Source: Flavobacterium restrictum (lineage in GTDB: Bacteria > Bacteroidota > Bacteroidia > Flavobacteriales > Flavobacteriaceae). Taken from it: a DNA stretch of 64,000 nucleotides. The stretch is from assembly GCF_007097245.1 (NCBI RefSeq), contig NZ_VJZT01000001.1, positions 310,001 through 374,000 on the forward strand. The letters run 5' to 3'. Position 1 is the stretch's first letter. Each line of letters begins with the position of its first letter. Of the stretch, positions 10,722-20,641 are shown piece after piece. The notes beneath the pieces are model-generated. The model saw nothing but the letters and a program-made list of their open reading frames with translations, had not been told where the DNA came from and made no database searches. The translations under genes and the position numbers were made by a program.

Positions 10722-11681
10722 TTATTTGATTTTTAGATTATTGACAATTATTTTATGCTTGTTTATGGTCGCATTCAATTCGAAACCAAGGAGCAAAATC
10801 ATGCAGTTGATCCAAATGTAAAACATCATGACTAATAAGGTTCCTATGGAGCCATATAATTGGTTGTATTTAGAGAATTTTACGACCCAAATTCCGAAAA
10901 AATAAGACGAAATAATGATTAAAATCGTAGTAAATACGGAGCCTATGGTAATGAATGCTGGTTTGTGAGCTTGCATGGTTCCGTACCTAAAAAGTATGGA
11001 GGTAGTGATGAGAATCATGAGGATAAAAAAGCCAAAACGCCCGAGTTGTATGAGCGGAATGGCATTGCTTACTACGTCTTGGATACGGGATTGTTGTATA
11101 AAAACCTCGAATACAACGATGGTTGCCACCGTAAAAAGTAGTAAAAACGAGAGCAATAACGATATGGCTAATGCGACTAGATATTGCTTAAAAAAACCTC
11201 GTTTGAGGATGTCACTTGGCGAGTTTTCGAAGGCTCCCAAAATAGCATTTAGCCCATTGGCCATGATGAAAATCGACAATAAAAATCCCGATGACAGCAA
11301 ACCAGAATGGCTGTTGTTTAAAATATCATTGATGATTACCGCAATGGCATCATAGGTATTGGGCGGTACACTCTGGGCGACAAAATCCAAAAAATCCTGC
11401 TGAAAACCTTCGATTGGTATGAACGGTATGAGGTTTAATATAAAAAGAGCAAATGGAAATAATGCCATAAAAAAACTAAATGCAATTGCCCCTGCACGAA
11501 TAGACAAACCCGCTGTGGCTATTCCATCACCGTACAATCTTAACAGTCCATAGAGCGAAAGTCCTTCGAGCCAGGAAAGCTTTATAGCATCCAGAAAAAG
11601 GATTATTTGGGTTACAAATGTATTAGAACGCACTCGTTTTTTGATTCTTATTTCAAGAGGTTCTATTTTTTTTGGGGTCAT
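10722..11681 (-). CDS. YihY/BrkB family inner membrane protein
   Basis: A polytopic membrane protein of 319 residues. The YihY/BrkB signature is visible as about six hydrophobic segments with GLSIRAGAIAFSFFMALFPFALF, FMANGLNAILGAFEN, a LLLFTVAT segment and the C-terminal YGSIGTLLVMMFYIWINCMILLLGFELNA (quoted in parts). The family was once annotated as ribonuclease BN, which is now known to be wrong; its transport or other function is unsettled. It lies 22 bases after nadC on the same strand and could be co-transcribed with it. Confidence 0.9.
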   Translation of the reverse strand: MTPKKIEPLEIRIKKRVRSNTFVTQIILFLDAIKLSWLEGLSLYGLLRLYGDGIATAGLSIRAGAIAFSFFMALFPFALFILNLIPFIPIEGFQQDFLDFVAQSVPPNTYDAIAVIINDILNNSHSGLLSSGFLLSIFIMANGLNAILGAFENSPSDILKRGFFKQYLVALAISLLLSFLLLFTVATIVVFEVFIQQSRIQDVVSNAIPLIQLGRFGFFILMILITTSILFRYGTMQAHKPAFITIGSVFTTILIIISSYFFGIWVVKFSKYNQLYGSIGTLLVMMFYIWINCMILLLGFELNATINKHKIIVNNLKIK

Positions 11682-11703
11682 TGTTGGGGGTACTTTTATG
11701 GGT

Positions 11704-12561
11704 TCAAATGGCTTTTAGACTCAAATCCATGTTGTAAATAGAGTGCGTTAATGCACCAGAGGAAATGTAGTTTACACCACATTCAGCATAAGTACGAATG
11801 GTATTTTCGTTGATGTTTCCGGAGGATTCAGTTTGGCATTTATCTTGGATTAAAATTACTGCTTTTTGAGTATCTTCAAAATTAAAATTATCAATCAGAA
11901 TACGATGAACACCATTGGATTCAAGTATTTCGGCAACTTCGGCGAGGTTTCTGGCTTCGACTATGATTTTAAGATCTAAATTATTGGCGGCAAGAAAGGC
12001 TTTGGTTTTGGCAATTGCCAGCGTAATTCCACCTGCAAAATCGTTGTGATTGTCCTTGAGCATAATCATATCGTAGAGGGCAAAACGGTGGTTTTCGCCT
12101 CCACCAATTTTCACTGCCCATTTTTCGGGGGCGCGAAATCCTGGTGTTGTTTTTCGGGTGTCCAAAATTTTAGTTCTCGTGCCTTCGAGTAATTGTACGT
12201 AGGCATTGGTTTTGGTCGCAATGGCGGACATGCGTTGCATAGAATTGAGTACAACCCGCTCTGCTTTGAGAATCGATTGGGAACTTCCCGAAACATAAAA
12301 AACAATATCGCCTTTTTTTACGGGAGTTCCGTCAAGGATTAGCGTTTCTATTTGCAAACTGGCATCGACATATTCAAAAATCATTTTGGCAAAAGCTACA
12401 CCTGCAATAATGCCGTCCTCTTTGACTAATAATTTGGCTTTGCCCATTGCAGTACTGGGAATACAAGCCAAAGAGCTATAATCGCTAGGCCCAACGTCCT
12501 CACGAATAGCATTGACAATTAGGAGTTGTAATTCGTTTTGAAACTGGGCGTCGCTAATCAT
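11704..12561 (-). CDS. nadC: Nicotinate-nucleotide pyrophosphorylase (carboxylating)
   Basis: Converts quinolinate and PRPP to nicotinate mononucleotide, CO2 and pyrophosphate in de novo NAD synthesis. The 285 residues contain the hallmark KILDTRKTTPGFRAPEKWAV, followed by KIGGGENHRFALYDMIMLKDNH, both involved in phosphate and substrate binding, and IIVEARNLAEV of the barrel. Length is normal. No nadA or nadB is present in the window. It is probably co-transcribed with the downstream YihY gene. The ATG at 12561 is preceded by an A-rich stretch without a classical Shine-Dalgarno, as usual in this phylum. Confidence 0.96.
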   Translation of the reverse strand: MISDAQFQNELQLLIVNAIREDVGPSDYSSLACIPSTAMGKAKLLVKEDGIIAGVAFAKMIFEYVDASLQIETLILDGTPVKKGDIVFYVSGSSQSILKAERVVLNSMQRMSAIATKTNAYVQLLEGTRTKILDTRKTTPGFRAPEKWAVKIGGGENHRFALYDMIMLKDNHNDFAGGITLAIAKTKAFLAANNLDLKIIVEARNLAEVAEILESNGVHRILIDNFNFEDTQKAVILIQDKCQTESSGNINENTIRTYAECGVNYISSGALTHSIYNMDLSLKAI

Positions 12562-13002
12562 TTTTTGGTTTTTTATTTAAAATGCTAAAGTAAACTATAT
12601 TTTGTGGATTTAAAAATTTGATAGTTTGATTCTGGAGAAAATCTGGGAATTTTAAAAGGACTTTGTTCATGATTTTAAACCGCACTAGTAAGATACCTCT
12701 GGCTCTTACCCACAAACGCAGGTTGGTCAATTGCAAATTTAAAAAACCTGTTCAAGAAATTTTGGGTAAGTAGCAATTATTTAATTAAAAAATTGTTTGT
12801 CAACACTTTTTACTTCTTCTTAAAATTTCTTAAGTGGTTAAAAAAAATTCTGTTTTTATTTAAAAACACCTTTTTAAAATGCAATTTATCGACTTTATAC
12901 CCTTTAACTTATATCTTTTTTGGATTAAAACACTTTCTACACTTTATAAAGTTGCTCCCTCATTTTAATTGGCTAATTTTAGACTTTTAAAAAAAAAGTA
13001 AC
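12562..13002. other. 441-base divergent intergenic region between nadC and tamB
   Basis: It holds the promoter regions of two divergent genes. The tamB promoter is clear (12952-12981). A weaker TACTTTAG near 12585 could serve nadC. Short open frames at 12554-12736 and 12793-12990 lack any recognisable protein signature and are judged spurious. The block around 12665-12735 is less AT-rich than its surroundings; I see no feature in it. Confidence 0.6.
12952..12981 (+). promoter_or_regulatory. Promoter of tamB-tamL
   Basis: TTG (12952-12954), a 19-base spacer and TAATTTTA (12974-12981) match the Bacteroidota promoter with one mismatch in the -7 box. The predicted start site is only about 15 bases from the TTG initiation codon. 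Confidence 0.55.
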
Positions 13003-16000
13003 TTGAACAAATATTTACGAAAGACTATATCACTAATCCGATGGACATTGGCGACGCTGCTTATTGTGTTGCTTTTGTTGGTAATTGGCGTCCATATTCC
13101 TGCGGTTCAAAATTTTGCCAAAGCTAAAATTGTCAGCTATTTAGAAACTAAAATAAAAACCAAAGTCGTTGTTGCCAAACTGGAATTTGGCATTCTGAAA
13201 CAAATAAAACTGGAAGGCGTTTATTTTGAAGATCAAAAAAAAGACACTTTGCTATCAGGAAAATTACTCGCTGTCGACATTAGCTTGTTGCAATTGGTCA
13301 ATAACAAAATCCAAATCAACTCCATTGCACTCGAGGGAATTACCTCGTATTTGAATCGGGATAAAAAAGGGATTTTTAATTTTGATTACCTTACAAAAGC
13401 ATTTGCAACACCTGATGACCCCAAAGATACCAGTACGCCAATGGTGCTTTCTATTGATAAAATCGATTTGAATCAAATAAAAATAAACTATAACGATGCC
13501 TTGAGTCACAACGAGGCTTCGGTTGTTTTGAAACATTTTGACACCCGCATAAAAACCTTCGATTTGGATGCCATGAGTTTTGATGTTCCAAAATTTAAAA
13601 TCAATGGTTTACAACTAAAAATAAAGCAAGGACTGCTCACAAAAGCTGTTACCGCAACACAACAATCTCAATCAAAAACCGCCACGCCTGATTTAAAATT
13701 AAAACTAGGCGAAATTGAATTAAAGAAAATTGCTCTAGTTTATGCCGATGAAAACTCCAAAATAACTTCTAATTTGTCCTTGCAAAAACTTTTGGTTTCG
13801 GTTAATTTAATAGATCTTTCGAACCAATTACTACTGTTGAATGCCATTGCTATTCAAAATGTAAAAGGCACGCTCACCTTGGGGAAAATGAAACAAATAA
13901 TTACCCAAAAAGAGACTACAAATCCCCTAAACACGAATAAGTGGGAAGTAAAAATAAACGAGACCCATCTCAAGAAAATCAATTTCAAGTTTGATGACAA
14001 CAATGCCGTTGCGCTCAAAAAAGGAATGGATTACAGCCATTTACAACTACAAAACGCAGCTTTGGAAGCAACAAATATCCAATATAGCCCAGAATCAGTG
14101 GCGGCAACTGTTCATTCTTTTTCGGCAAAAGAACAAAGCGGTTTGCATATTCAAGCCTTCAAAACCGATTTTTTCTTTGGAAATAAAATTGCTTTTCTAA
14201 AAAATCTATACCTAAAAACACCACAAACAATCCTTCGCAACGAGTTCATTGTAACCTACCCATCAGTTGCATCAATAACCAAGAATAGTGGAGAAGTAGC
14301 TCTAAAAGCCACTTTGAAACAAAGCCAATTGGGTTTCAAAGACATTTTGATTTTTATGCCTACTCTAGCGGCAACCAATTCCTTCAAGAGCAACCCAAAT
14401 GCGATTTTAAAGATTAACAGCACCGTATCGGGCAAACTTAAGAACATCGAAATTCCCAATTTAGAAATTAGTGGTATTGGCAAAACCAAACTAAAAGCCA
14501 GCGGAAAAATAGTAGGTTTGCCTGATGTAAAAACCGCAAATTTCGATTTGGTAATCCATGATTTTCAATCGGGTGCTACGGATATTAATCAATTTGTACC
14601 CAAAGGAACTATTCCCAACTCGATTGCATTGCCATCGCAGTTAACCGCCAAAGGAACTTTTAAAGGAACTGTGAATCATTTTTATACCAACATGAATCTG
14701 GGAAGCAGTTGGGGAGCTGCCAAAATAAAAGCCTCCTTTGACCAACGCCAAAAAAATAAAGAAAAATATGAGGCACAAACCGAGTTTCAAAATTTTGATC
14801 TGGGCAAGTTTATCAAAAACAATGCGGTTGGAAAAATTTCGCTCAAAGCCACGGTAAAAGGAACTGGTATGAATCCCAAAACGGCCAATGCTATGGTGAG
14901 TGGCACTATTTTTAAAGCGAACGTTAACAATTATACGTATCAAAATGCAACATTAAAAGGACGAATCAATGCTGGAAATTATACGGTTTCGGCTGTTGCC
15001 AAAGACCCAAATTTAACCTTTGATGCCACTGCAAATGGAGGTTTCAAAGACAAATATCCAACAGGAAAAGTAGCCTTAAACGTAGATATCGCCGATTTAG
15101 ACAAATTAAATCTACATGCTGGCCCAATGAAATTACGAGGGAATTTATACGCGGATATACAATCCCTTGATGTTGATTATCTCAACGGAAATGTTAGTAT
15201 CAAAAATCTTTTTATTACCAATGACAAAGGGGATTTTGCACTAGATACAATTCGTGTATCGGCAACGGCAACCAATCAAAAAAATACATTGCTTTTGAAA
15301 TCAGAATTTTTGGATGCTTCCTTGGATGGAAAATACCAACTTTCGCAGCTGCCTACTGCCCTAGCCAATTCGATTGCAACGTATTACGACACTAATCCCA
15401 ATGGTAAAAAAATCAAAACAGACAAACCGCATTTTGATTTTACAATGAATCTAAAAAATAGTCCTATTGTATCCCAATTAGTACCAGAGATAAAAAGTTT
15501 AGAGCCCATTACCCTCTCTGGAAAATACAATGCCGTGAACGATTCTATCGTGATAAATGGCAGTATTCCAAAACTAGTTTATGGCGAAAACACGATTACC
15601 AATGCTGTTTTCGAAGTGAAAACTCAAGAGCAATCCTTGGAGTATAGCGTTGTGGTTGATGACATTCAGAATCCAAAAATCCAATTGCCTTACACTAATT
15701 TTTCAGGAAAAATTAAGGACAATACCGTTGATTATACGCTGCAATTGAAGGATCTAAAGGACAAAGAACGCTACTTTATTGCGGGAACAGTACAAGCTAC
15801 TAACGGAAATTCAGTCCTTAAACTCGATCCCAACAAATTACTCCTTAATTATAAGGATTGGACAATTACTCCCGAAAACGTAATCCAGATTGGTCAAAAC
15901 GGAATTTATGCCAATGCTTTCCAATTGAGTAAAGGCGAAAACAGCATTACCGTCCAATCCCAATCCGAAGTTCCAAATGCACCCATCGCTGTCGATTTTA

Positions 16001-18006
16001 AAAACTTCGAAATAGAAACCATCACCAGCATGGTCGAAAAAAGCGATTTGCAAATGAGCGGAAAAATTAATGGAAATGCCGTTATAAAAAACAGCACCAT
16101 AAAACCCCTATTTACCTCGGATTTAGTCCTTGAAGATTTCACATTCAAAAAAGATACCGTAGGTACCATCACCATAAAAGTCAACAACGACATTACCAAT
16201 CAATACCAAGCTCATATTGCGTTAACAGGGCAAGAAAATCAAGTCAATCTTGATGGAATTTACAAAGCGAAAGACAGCAGTTTTGATATGAATTTAAACA
16301 TTGAAAAACTGAATATGAAAAGTATTCAAGGATTTTCGATGAACCAATTGATTGAAAGTACTGGTTTTTTTACAGGCCATTTTACCCTTTCAGGAACTAC
16401 AACGCAGCCGCAATTATTGGGTAAATTACAGTTTAACGGCATTGGATTCAAGGCCACACAGCTCAACGCCAAGTTTCAGTCGATAAATGATGCGATTGAC
16501 TTTACTACTGATGCTATTCTGTTGGATCACTTTACCATCAAGGATGAAAAAGACAATAATCTAATCGTTGATGGAAAAATAGATAGCAAAAATTTTAGTA
16601 ATTTAGGTTTTGATTTAGCTCTTGACGCCACAAATTTTAAAGCGATAAATTCCAAAGCCAAAGACAATGATTTATTTTATGGCGAATTATTTTTAGACAA
16701 CCATCTCAAAGTCAAAGGCACGCTCGATAATCCTATTGTTTCTGGAAATATAAAAGTGAATGCCGATACTAAATTTACATTGGTTTTACCACAATCCGAT
16801 CCATCCATTGCAGACAGAGAGGGCATTGTTGAATTTATAGATCAGGATCATCCACAAATTAAAACTACCTTAAAAGCAGAGGAAACCATCAACAAATCCG
16901 AAGTTAAAGGCATCAACGCCTCCGTAAATATCGAGGTCGATAAGGATGCCGAGTTTACTATTATTATTGATAAATCAAGTGGCGATTATTTGAAATTAAA
17001 AGGCGAAGCACAATTAAATGGTGGCATTGACCCTTCGGGAAAAACTACGCTGACTGGTAAATATGAGTTCTCCGAGGGTACCTACGAAATGACTTTTAGC
17101 GGATTAAAACGAAAATTCGACATCAAGAAAGGCAGTTATATTCTATGGAATGGCGAACCAACCACGGCCGACATCAATATTACCGCTGTTTACAAACTCA
17201 ATACCGCTCCAATTGATTTGTTGCAAAACGAATTGGGAACCGCTTCGGAGTCGGAACGGAATACCTACAAAGAAAAAATTCCTTTTGAAACCGAGTTAAA
17301 AATGAATGGCGAATTAATGAAACCTGACATTAGTTTTGACATTGTGCTTCCAGATAATAATTCCGTTTCATCAACGGTTATAAAACGCACACAAAGCAAG
17401 TTATCCCAGCTGCGCCAAGATCCTAATGAACTCAACAAACAAGTCTTTGCGGTGTTACTTTTGAATCATTTTATGGGCGACAATCCATTTTCGAGTGAAT
17501 CAGGAAGTGGGTCGGTTTCGGCAATGGCGAGAGAAAGTGCCAGCAAAATTTTGTCGGAACAACTTAATAATCTAGCGGGAAATTTAATAAAAGGAGTCGA
17601 ATTAAATTTGAATTTGCAGTCTACAGAGGATTATTCGTCAGGACAAAGACAAGATAAAACCGACTTAAATGTGGTCGTTTCAAAAAAATTACTTAACGAT
17701 CGATTAAAAGTAACCGTAGGAAGTAGCTTTAATTTAGAAGGATCCGAGCAAGCCAACCAGCAAAGTAATACCATTGCAGGCGATGTTGCTTTAGATTACC
17801 AACTATCCAAAGACGGGAAATACAAAATCAGGGGCTATCGCATCAATAAATACCAAGTAGCACTTCAGGGCGAAGTTGTTGAAACTGGAATTTCGTTTAT
17901 CATAACTATTGATTATTCAAAATTTAAAGAATTGTTCCAAAAAAACAAAACTCAAAGCACTCCAAAGCCGAAAGAAAAAAACGCCAAAAAGAAATCTGAT
18001 GAATAA
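13003..18006 (+). CDS. tamB: Translocation and assembly module protein TamB
   Basis: A very long periplasm-spanning protein that bridges the inner and outer membrane and cooperates with a BamA-family partner; TamB-like proteins are also implicated in lipid transport. It has 1667 residues. An N-terminal membrane anchor (about 10-32, TLATLLIVLLLLVIGVHIP) is followed by an AsmA-like start and about 1400 residues of repetitive beta strands forming a groove. The C-terminal DUF490/TamB domain (about 1200-1640) has GGIDPSGKTTLTGKYEF and the phrase VFAVLLLNHFMGDN. Initiation is at TTG (13003); an in-frame stop 15 bases upstream excludes an earlier start. Its stop overlaps the tamL start by 8 bases. 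Confidence 0.92.
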   Translation: MNKYLRKTISLIRWTLATLLIVLLLLVIGVHIPAVQNFAKAKIVSYLETKIKTKVVVAKLEFGILKQIKLEGVYFEDQKKDTLLSGKLLAVDISLLQLVNNKIQINSIALEGITSYLNRDKKGIFNFDYLTKAFATPDDPKDTSTPMVLSIDKIDLNQIKINYNDALSHNEASVVLKHFDTRIKTFDLDAMSFDVPKFKINGLQLKIKQGLLTKAVTATQQSQSKTATPDLKLKLGEIELKKIALVYADENSKITSNLSLQKLLVSVNLIDLSNQLLLLNAIAIQNVKGTLTLGKMKQIITQKETTNPLNTNKWEVKINETHLKKINFKFDDNNAVALKKGMDYSHLQLQNAALEATNIQYSPESVAATVHSFSAKEQSGLHIQAFKTDFFFGNKIAFLKNLYLKTPQTILRNEFIVTYPSVASITKNSGEVALKATLKQSQLGFKDILIFMPTLAATNSFKSNPNAILKINSTVSGKLKNIEIPNLEISGIGKTKLKASGKIVGLPDVKTANFDLVIHDFQSGATDINQFVPKGTIPNSIALPSQLTAKGTFKGTVNHFYTNMNLGSSWGAAKIKASFDQRQKNKEKYEAQTEFQNFDLGKFIKNNAVGKISLKATVKGTGMNPKTANAMVSGTIFKANVNNYTYQNATLKGRINAGNYTVSAVAKDPNLTFDATANGGFKDKYPTGKVALNVDIADLDKLNLHAGPMKLRGNLYADIQSLDVDYLNGNVSIKNLFITNDKGDFALDTIRVSATATNQKNTLLLKSEFLDASLDGKYQLSQLPTALANSIATYYDTNPNGKKIKTDKPHFDFTMNLKNSPIVSQLVPEIKSLEPITLSGKYNAVNDSIVINGSIPKLVYGENTITNAVFEVKTQEQSLEYSVVVDDIQNPKIQLPYTNFSGKIKDNTVDYTLQLKDLKDKERYFIAGTVQATNGNSVLKLDPNKLLLNYKDWTITPENVIQIGQNGIYANAFQLSKGENSITVQSQSEVPNAPIAVDFKNFEIETITSMVEKSDLQMSGKINGNAVIKNSTIKPLFTSDLVLEDFTFKKDTVGTITIKVNNDITNQYQAHIALTGQENQVNLDGIYKAKDSSFDMNLNIEKLNMKSIQGFSMNQLIESTGFFTGHFTLSGTTTQPQLLGKLQFNGIGFKATQLNAKFQSINDAIDFTTDAILLDHFTIKDEKDNNLIVDGKIDSKNFSNLGFDLALDATNFKAINSKAKDNDLFYGELFLDNHLKVKGTLDNPIVSGNIKVNADTKFTLVLPQSDPSIADREGIVEFIDQDHPQIKTTLKAEETINKSEVKGINASVNIEVDKDAEFTIIIDKSSGDYLKLKGEAQLNGGIDPSGKTTLTGKYEFSEGTYEMTFSGLKRKFDIKKGSYILWNGEPTTADINITAVYKLNTAPIDLLQNELGTASESERNTYKEKIPFETELKMNGELMKPDISFDIVLPDNNSVSSTVIKRTQSKLSQLRQDPNELNKQVFAVLLLNHFMGDNPFSSESGSGSVSAMARESASKILSEQLNNLAGNLIKGVELNLNLQSTEDYSSGQRQDKTDLNVVVSKKLLNDRLKVTVGSSFNLEGSEQANQQSNTIAGDVALDYQLSKDGKYKIRGYRINKYQVALQGEVVETGISFIITIDYSKFKELFQKNKTQSTPKPKEKNAKKKSDE

Positions 18007-20293
18007 AAATCATATCCTATATTTTTTTTTTACAGCACTTTGCATCAGTTCTTGTAGCAATATCAAATACTTGGCAGAAGGCGAAATGCTGTATACTGGT
18101 GCTCATATAAAAATAGAAGCTAACGATTCGGTCAAAAAAAAGAGTGCCCTTTTGAAATCACAACTAGAACCGCTTTTACGCCCCAAACCCAATTCGACTT
18201 TTTTGGGTTTAAGACCTAAATTATTTATTTACAATATCGCAGGTACGACCAAAAAAGAAAAAGGTTTTCGTTATTGGTTAAAAAATAAAGTAGGCGAAGC
18301 ACCCGTGCTGACAAGCCAAGTAGATCTTGAATATACCAAAAGTGTCTTGCAAAATTACAGCGAAAACAAAGGCTATTTCAATACCAAAACCACCGCAGAT
18401 ACCGTTCAAAAAAACAAACGAGTTGCTGCAACTTATACCGTAAAACCAGCCCATCAATATACTATTAGGAAGGTTATATTCCCGCAGGATTCCACTGTTC
18501 TTGCAACTGCTATTAAAGGCACCAGTCGCCGAAGCCTGCTAAAACTAGGCGATGCCTATGACCTTGACGCTATAAAAGAAGAGCGTGTTCGAATTGACAA
18601 TAGGTTAAAGGAAAAAGGATTCTATTATTTTGATCCTGATTATCTCAAAATCCAAGTGGATAGCACCGTTGCCACACACCAAGTTGACCTGATTGTAAAA
18701 ATAAAAGAGGAAACACCAGCACAAGCCAAAAAGCAATTCAAAATCAACTCCATCGTCATTTATCCCAATTATAGCATTGGTGCTGATACTGTCAAAACCA
18801 ATTCGGTTCTGGCCATACAACACAACGATTTTACGATTATAGATCCCGAAAATACATTCAAACCGAGTGTTTTTGATAGGGCTTTGTACTTCAAAAAAAA
18901 TGATTTTTACAACCGTACCAACCATAATTTATCCTTAAATAGATTGGTCAATTTGGGCACTTTTAAATTTGTAAAAAATGAATTTAAACCTGCTGATACT
19001 ACCGGAAATTATTTAGATGCGTATTACTATTTGTCACCTGCTACCAAAAAATCAATTCGTTTGGAACTTTTGGCCAAAACAAACTCGGCGAATTATAACG
19101 GAACCGAATTGAATGCCAATTGGAGCAACCGCAATGCTTTTAGAGCGGCTGAATTGCTTACTATTTCTATATTTGGAGGATATGAAGTTCAAGTTGCAGG
19201 ACAAAACAACGGTTACAATGTCTATCGTTTGGGAACCGAAGCCAATTTAATTTGGCCCAGAATCATCTCCCCTTTTACGTTTAAAACGTCCAATGGATTT
19301 GTTCCCAAAACCAAAGCTACATTGGGTTACGAATTTCAAAACCGAACCCAATTATACACCTTGCAAACCTTCAAGGCCTTGTTTGGATACAATTGGAAAG
19401 CTAGTGAACGCAAAGAACACACCCTAAATATTTCCGAAATTACATACGCCAGACCACAAAACGTCACCGCTTTGTATCAGGAAGAAATTAATTTGAACCC
19501 ATCCTTGGGAAAAGTAATCGAAAAACAATTGATTTTTGGTCCAAGTTACACGTATAGCTACACCAATACGATGCAAAAAAGAAAAAAAAACACCTTCTAT
19601 TACAAAGGTACTATTGATCTTTCGGCAACGGTAACTGGATTAGTAACGGGAGCAAACTTGGACAAAAAAGATACTTTGAAAGTTTTTGGTGTCCCCTTTA
19701 GCCAATTTGTAAAAATAGAAAATGAGTTTAGACATTATTATAAATTCAACCCCAATGCGGAACTTGCCAGCAGGATAATTGTAGGTGCTGGATTCGCTTA
19801 CGGAAATTCTCGAGAAATGCCGTACATCAAACAATTTTTTATAGGGGGAACCAATAGTTTGAGAGCTTTTAGAGCCCGTTCCATTGGTCCAGGAAGTTAT
19901 AGAGACCCCAACATCAATACCAGTTCGTTTCTAGAAGATCAGTCAGGCGACATAAAAATAGAGTTCAACACCGAGTACCGAGCCAAAATTTATGGTTTGG
20001 TAAAAGGGGCTTTGTTCATTGACGCAGGTAATATCTGGTTGTTAAATAATGATTCCAACAAAGCTGGTGCAAAATTCACTAAAAACTTCATGAGTGAAAT
20101 CGCAGTGGGAACTGGAGCGGGATTGCGTTTTGACTTTGATTTTTTAATACTTCGAACTGACTTTGCTTTCCCCATCAGAAAACCCTATTTACCCGAAGGA
20201 AATCGCTGGGTTTTAGACCAAATAAGTCTAGGAAGCGGTTCATGGCGAAAAGAAAACTTGATTTTTAATCTCGCCATAGGCTATCCATTCTAA
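17999..20293 (+). CDS. tamL: BamA/TamA-family outer membrane lipoprotein TamL
   Basis: Outer-membrane barrel of the Omp85 superfamily, the partner of TamB. I chose ATG 17999 rather than the longer frame from 17909 because it yields a lipoprotein signal (MNKNHILYFFFTALCISSC, lipidation at C19) and overlaps the tamB stop. The protein has 764 residues: POTRA-like repeats about 30-330, then a 16-strand-type surface-antigen barrel with PYIKQFFIGGTNSLRAFRAR and the terminal F. Lipidated BamA homologues next to tamB in Bacteroidota are called TamL in the comparative literature. The long overlap indicates translational coupling. Confidence 0.88.
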   Translation: MNKNHILYFFFTALCISSCSNIKYLAEGEMLYTGAHIKIEANDSVKKKSALLKSQLEPLLRPKPNSTFLGLRPKLFIYNIAGTTKKEKGFRYWLKNKVGEAPVLTSQVDLEYTKSVLQNYSENKGYFNTKTTADTVQKNKRVAATYTVKPAHQYTIRKVIFPQDSTVLATAIKGTSRRSLLKLGDAYDLDAIKEERVRIDNRLKEKGFYYFDPDYLKIQVDSTVATHQVDLIVKIKEETPAQAKKQFKINSIVIYPNYSIGADTVKTNSVLAIQHNDFTIIDPENTFKPSVFDRALYFKKNDFYNRTNHNLSLNRLVNLGTFKFVKNEFKPADTTGNYLDAYYYLSPATKKSIRLELLAKTNSANYNGTELNANWSNRNAFRAAELLTISIFGGYEVQVAGQNNGYNVYRLGTEANLIWPRIISPFTFKTSNGFVPKTKATLGYEFQNRTQLYTLQTFKALFGYNWKASERKEHTLNISEITYARPQNVTALYQEEINLNPSLGKVIEKQLIFGPSYTYSYTNTMQKRKKNTFYYKGTIDLSATVTGLVTGANLDKKDTLKVFGVPFSQFVKIENEFRHYYKFNPNAELASRIIVGAGFAYGNSREMPYIKQFFIGGTNSLRAFRARSIGPGSYRDPNINTSSFLEDQSGDIKIEFNTEYRAKIYGLVKGALFIDAGNIWLLNNDSNKAGAKFTKNFMSEIAVGTGAGLRFDFDFLILRTDFAFPIRKPYLPEGNRWVLDQISLGSGSWRKENLIFNLAIGYPF

Positions 20294-20641
20294 AAATGTA
20301 GGTTTGAGTAGTGGTGTTTTGTAGTTTGGTACTATCCCTAACTGTTTAGGGAAAAAAAATTACGGTAAAATACACGAATTAACACAAATTTTTATTTTTT
20401 TTTGAAAATTGAATTTTATTTGAAATTTGCTTTTTGAAATTTGAATTTGAGTTTTAAAATTTATTTGAAATTTGCTTTTTGAAACTTGTATTTTATATTC
20501 TGCAACTTTAGTCAAAAAATTCAAAACAAAATAGCTTTATTTACAAAAAATAAACAAATAGTTGTAAAACAAACAAAAAATGCTTTAATTTATATCGAAA
20601 TAATTCATTTTTTTTTGGTTTCAATATAATACAGTATTCCC
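20294..20641. other. 348-base AT-rich gap between tamL and the aminotransferase fusion
   Basis: No gene is visible. A 23-bp direct repeat (TATTTGAAATTTG + CTTTTTGAAA) occurs at 20417-20439 and 20462-20484. A small hairpin CCCTAA/TTAGGG near 20335 is followed by A rather than T on the plus strand, so it is not a convincing terminator for tamL. I found no good -33/-7 pair for the downstream gene. Confidence 0.6.
20417..20484. repeat. 23-bp direct repeat, two copies
   Basis: Two perfect 23-base copies start at 20417 and 20462, 45 bases apart, in a stretch rich in TTTGAAA. They are probably low-complexity duplication; no function is apparent. Confidence 0.7.

Noticed and set aside
12554..12990. 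Two short open frames of 60 and 65 residues between nadC and tamB
   Set aside because: Low-complexity Phe/Leu/Lys content, no recognisable family, and they overlap the tamB promoter or the nadC start.
17909..17998. Longer start for tamL
   Set aside because: It would lie wholly within tamB in another frame and would hide the lipoprotein signal.
20335..20362. Terminator for tamL
   Set aside because: The CCCTAA/TTAGGG hairpin is followed by A, not T, on the plus strand.
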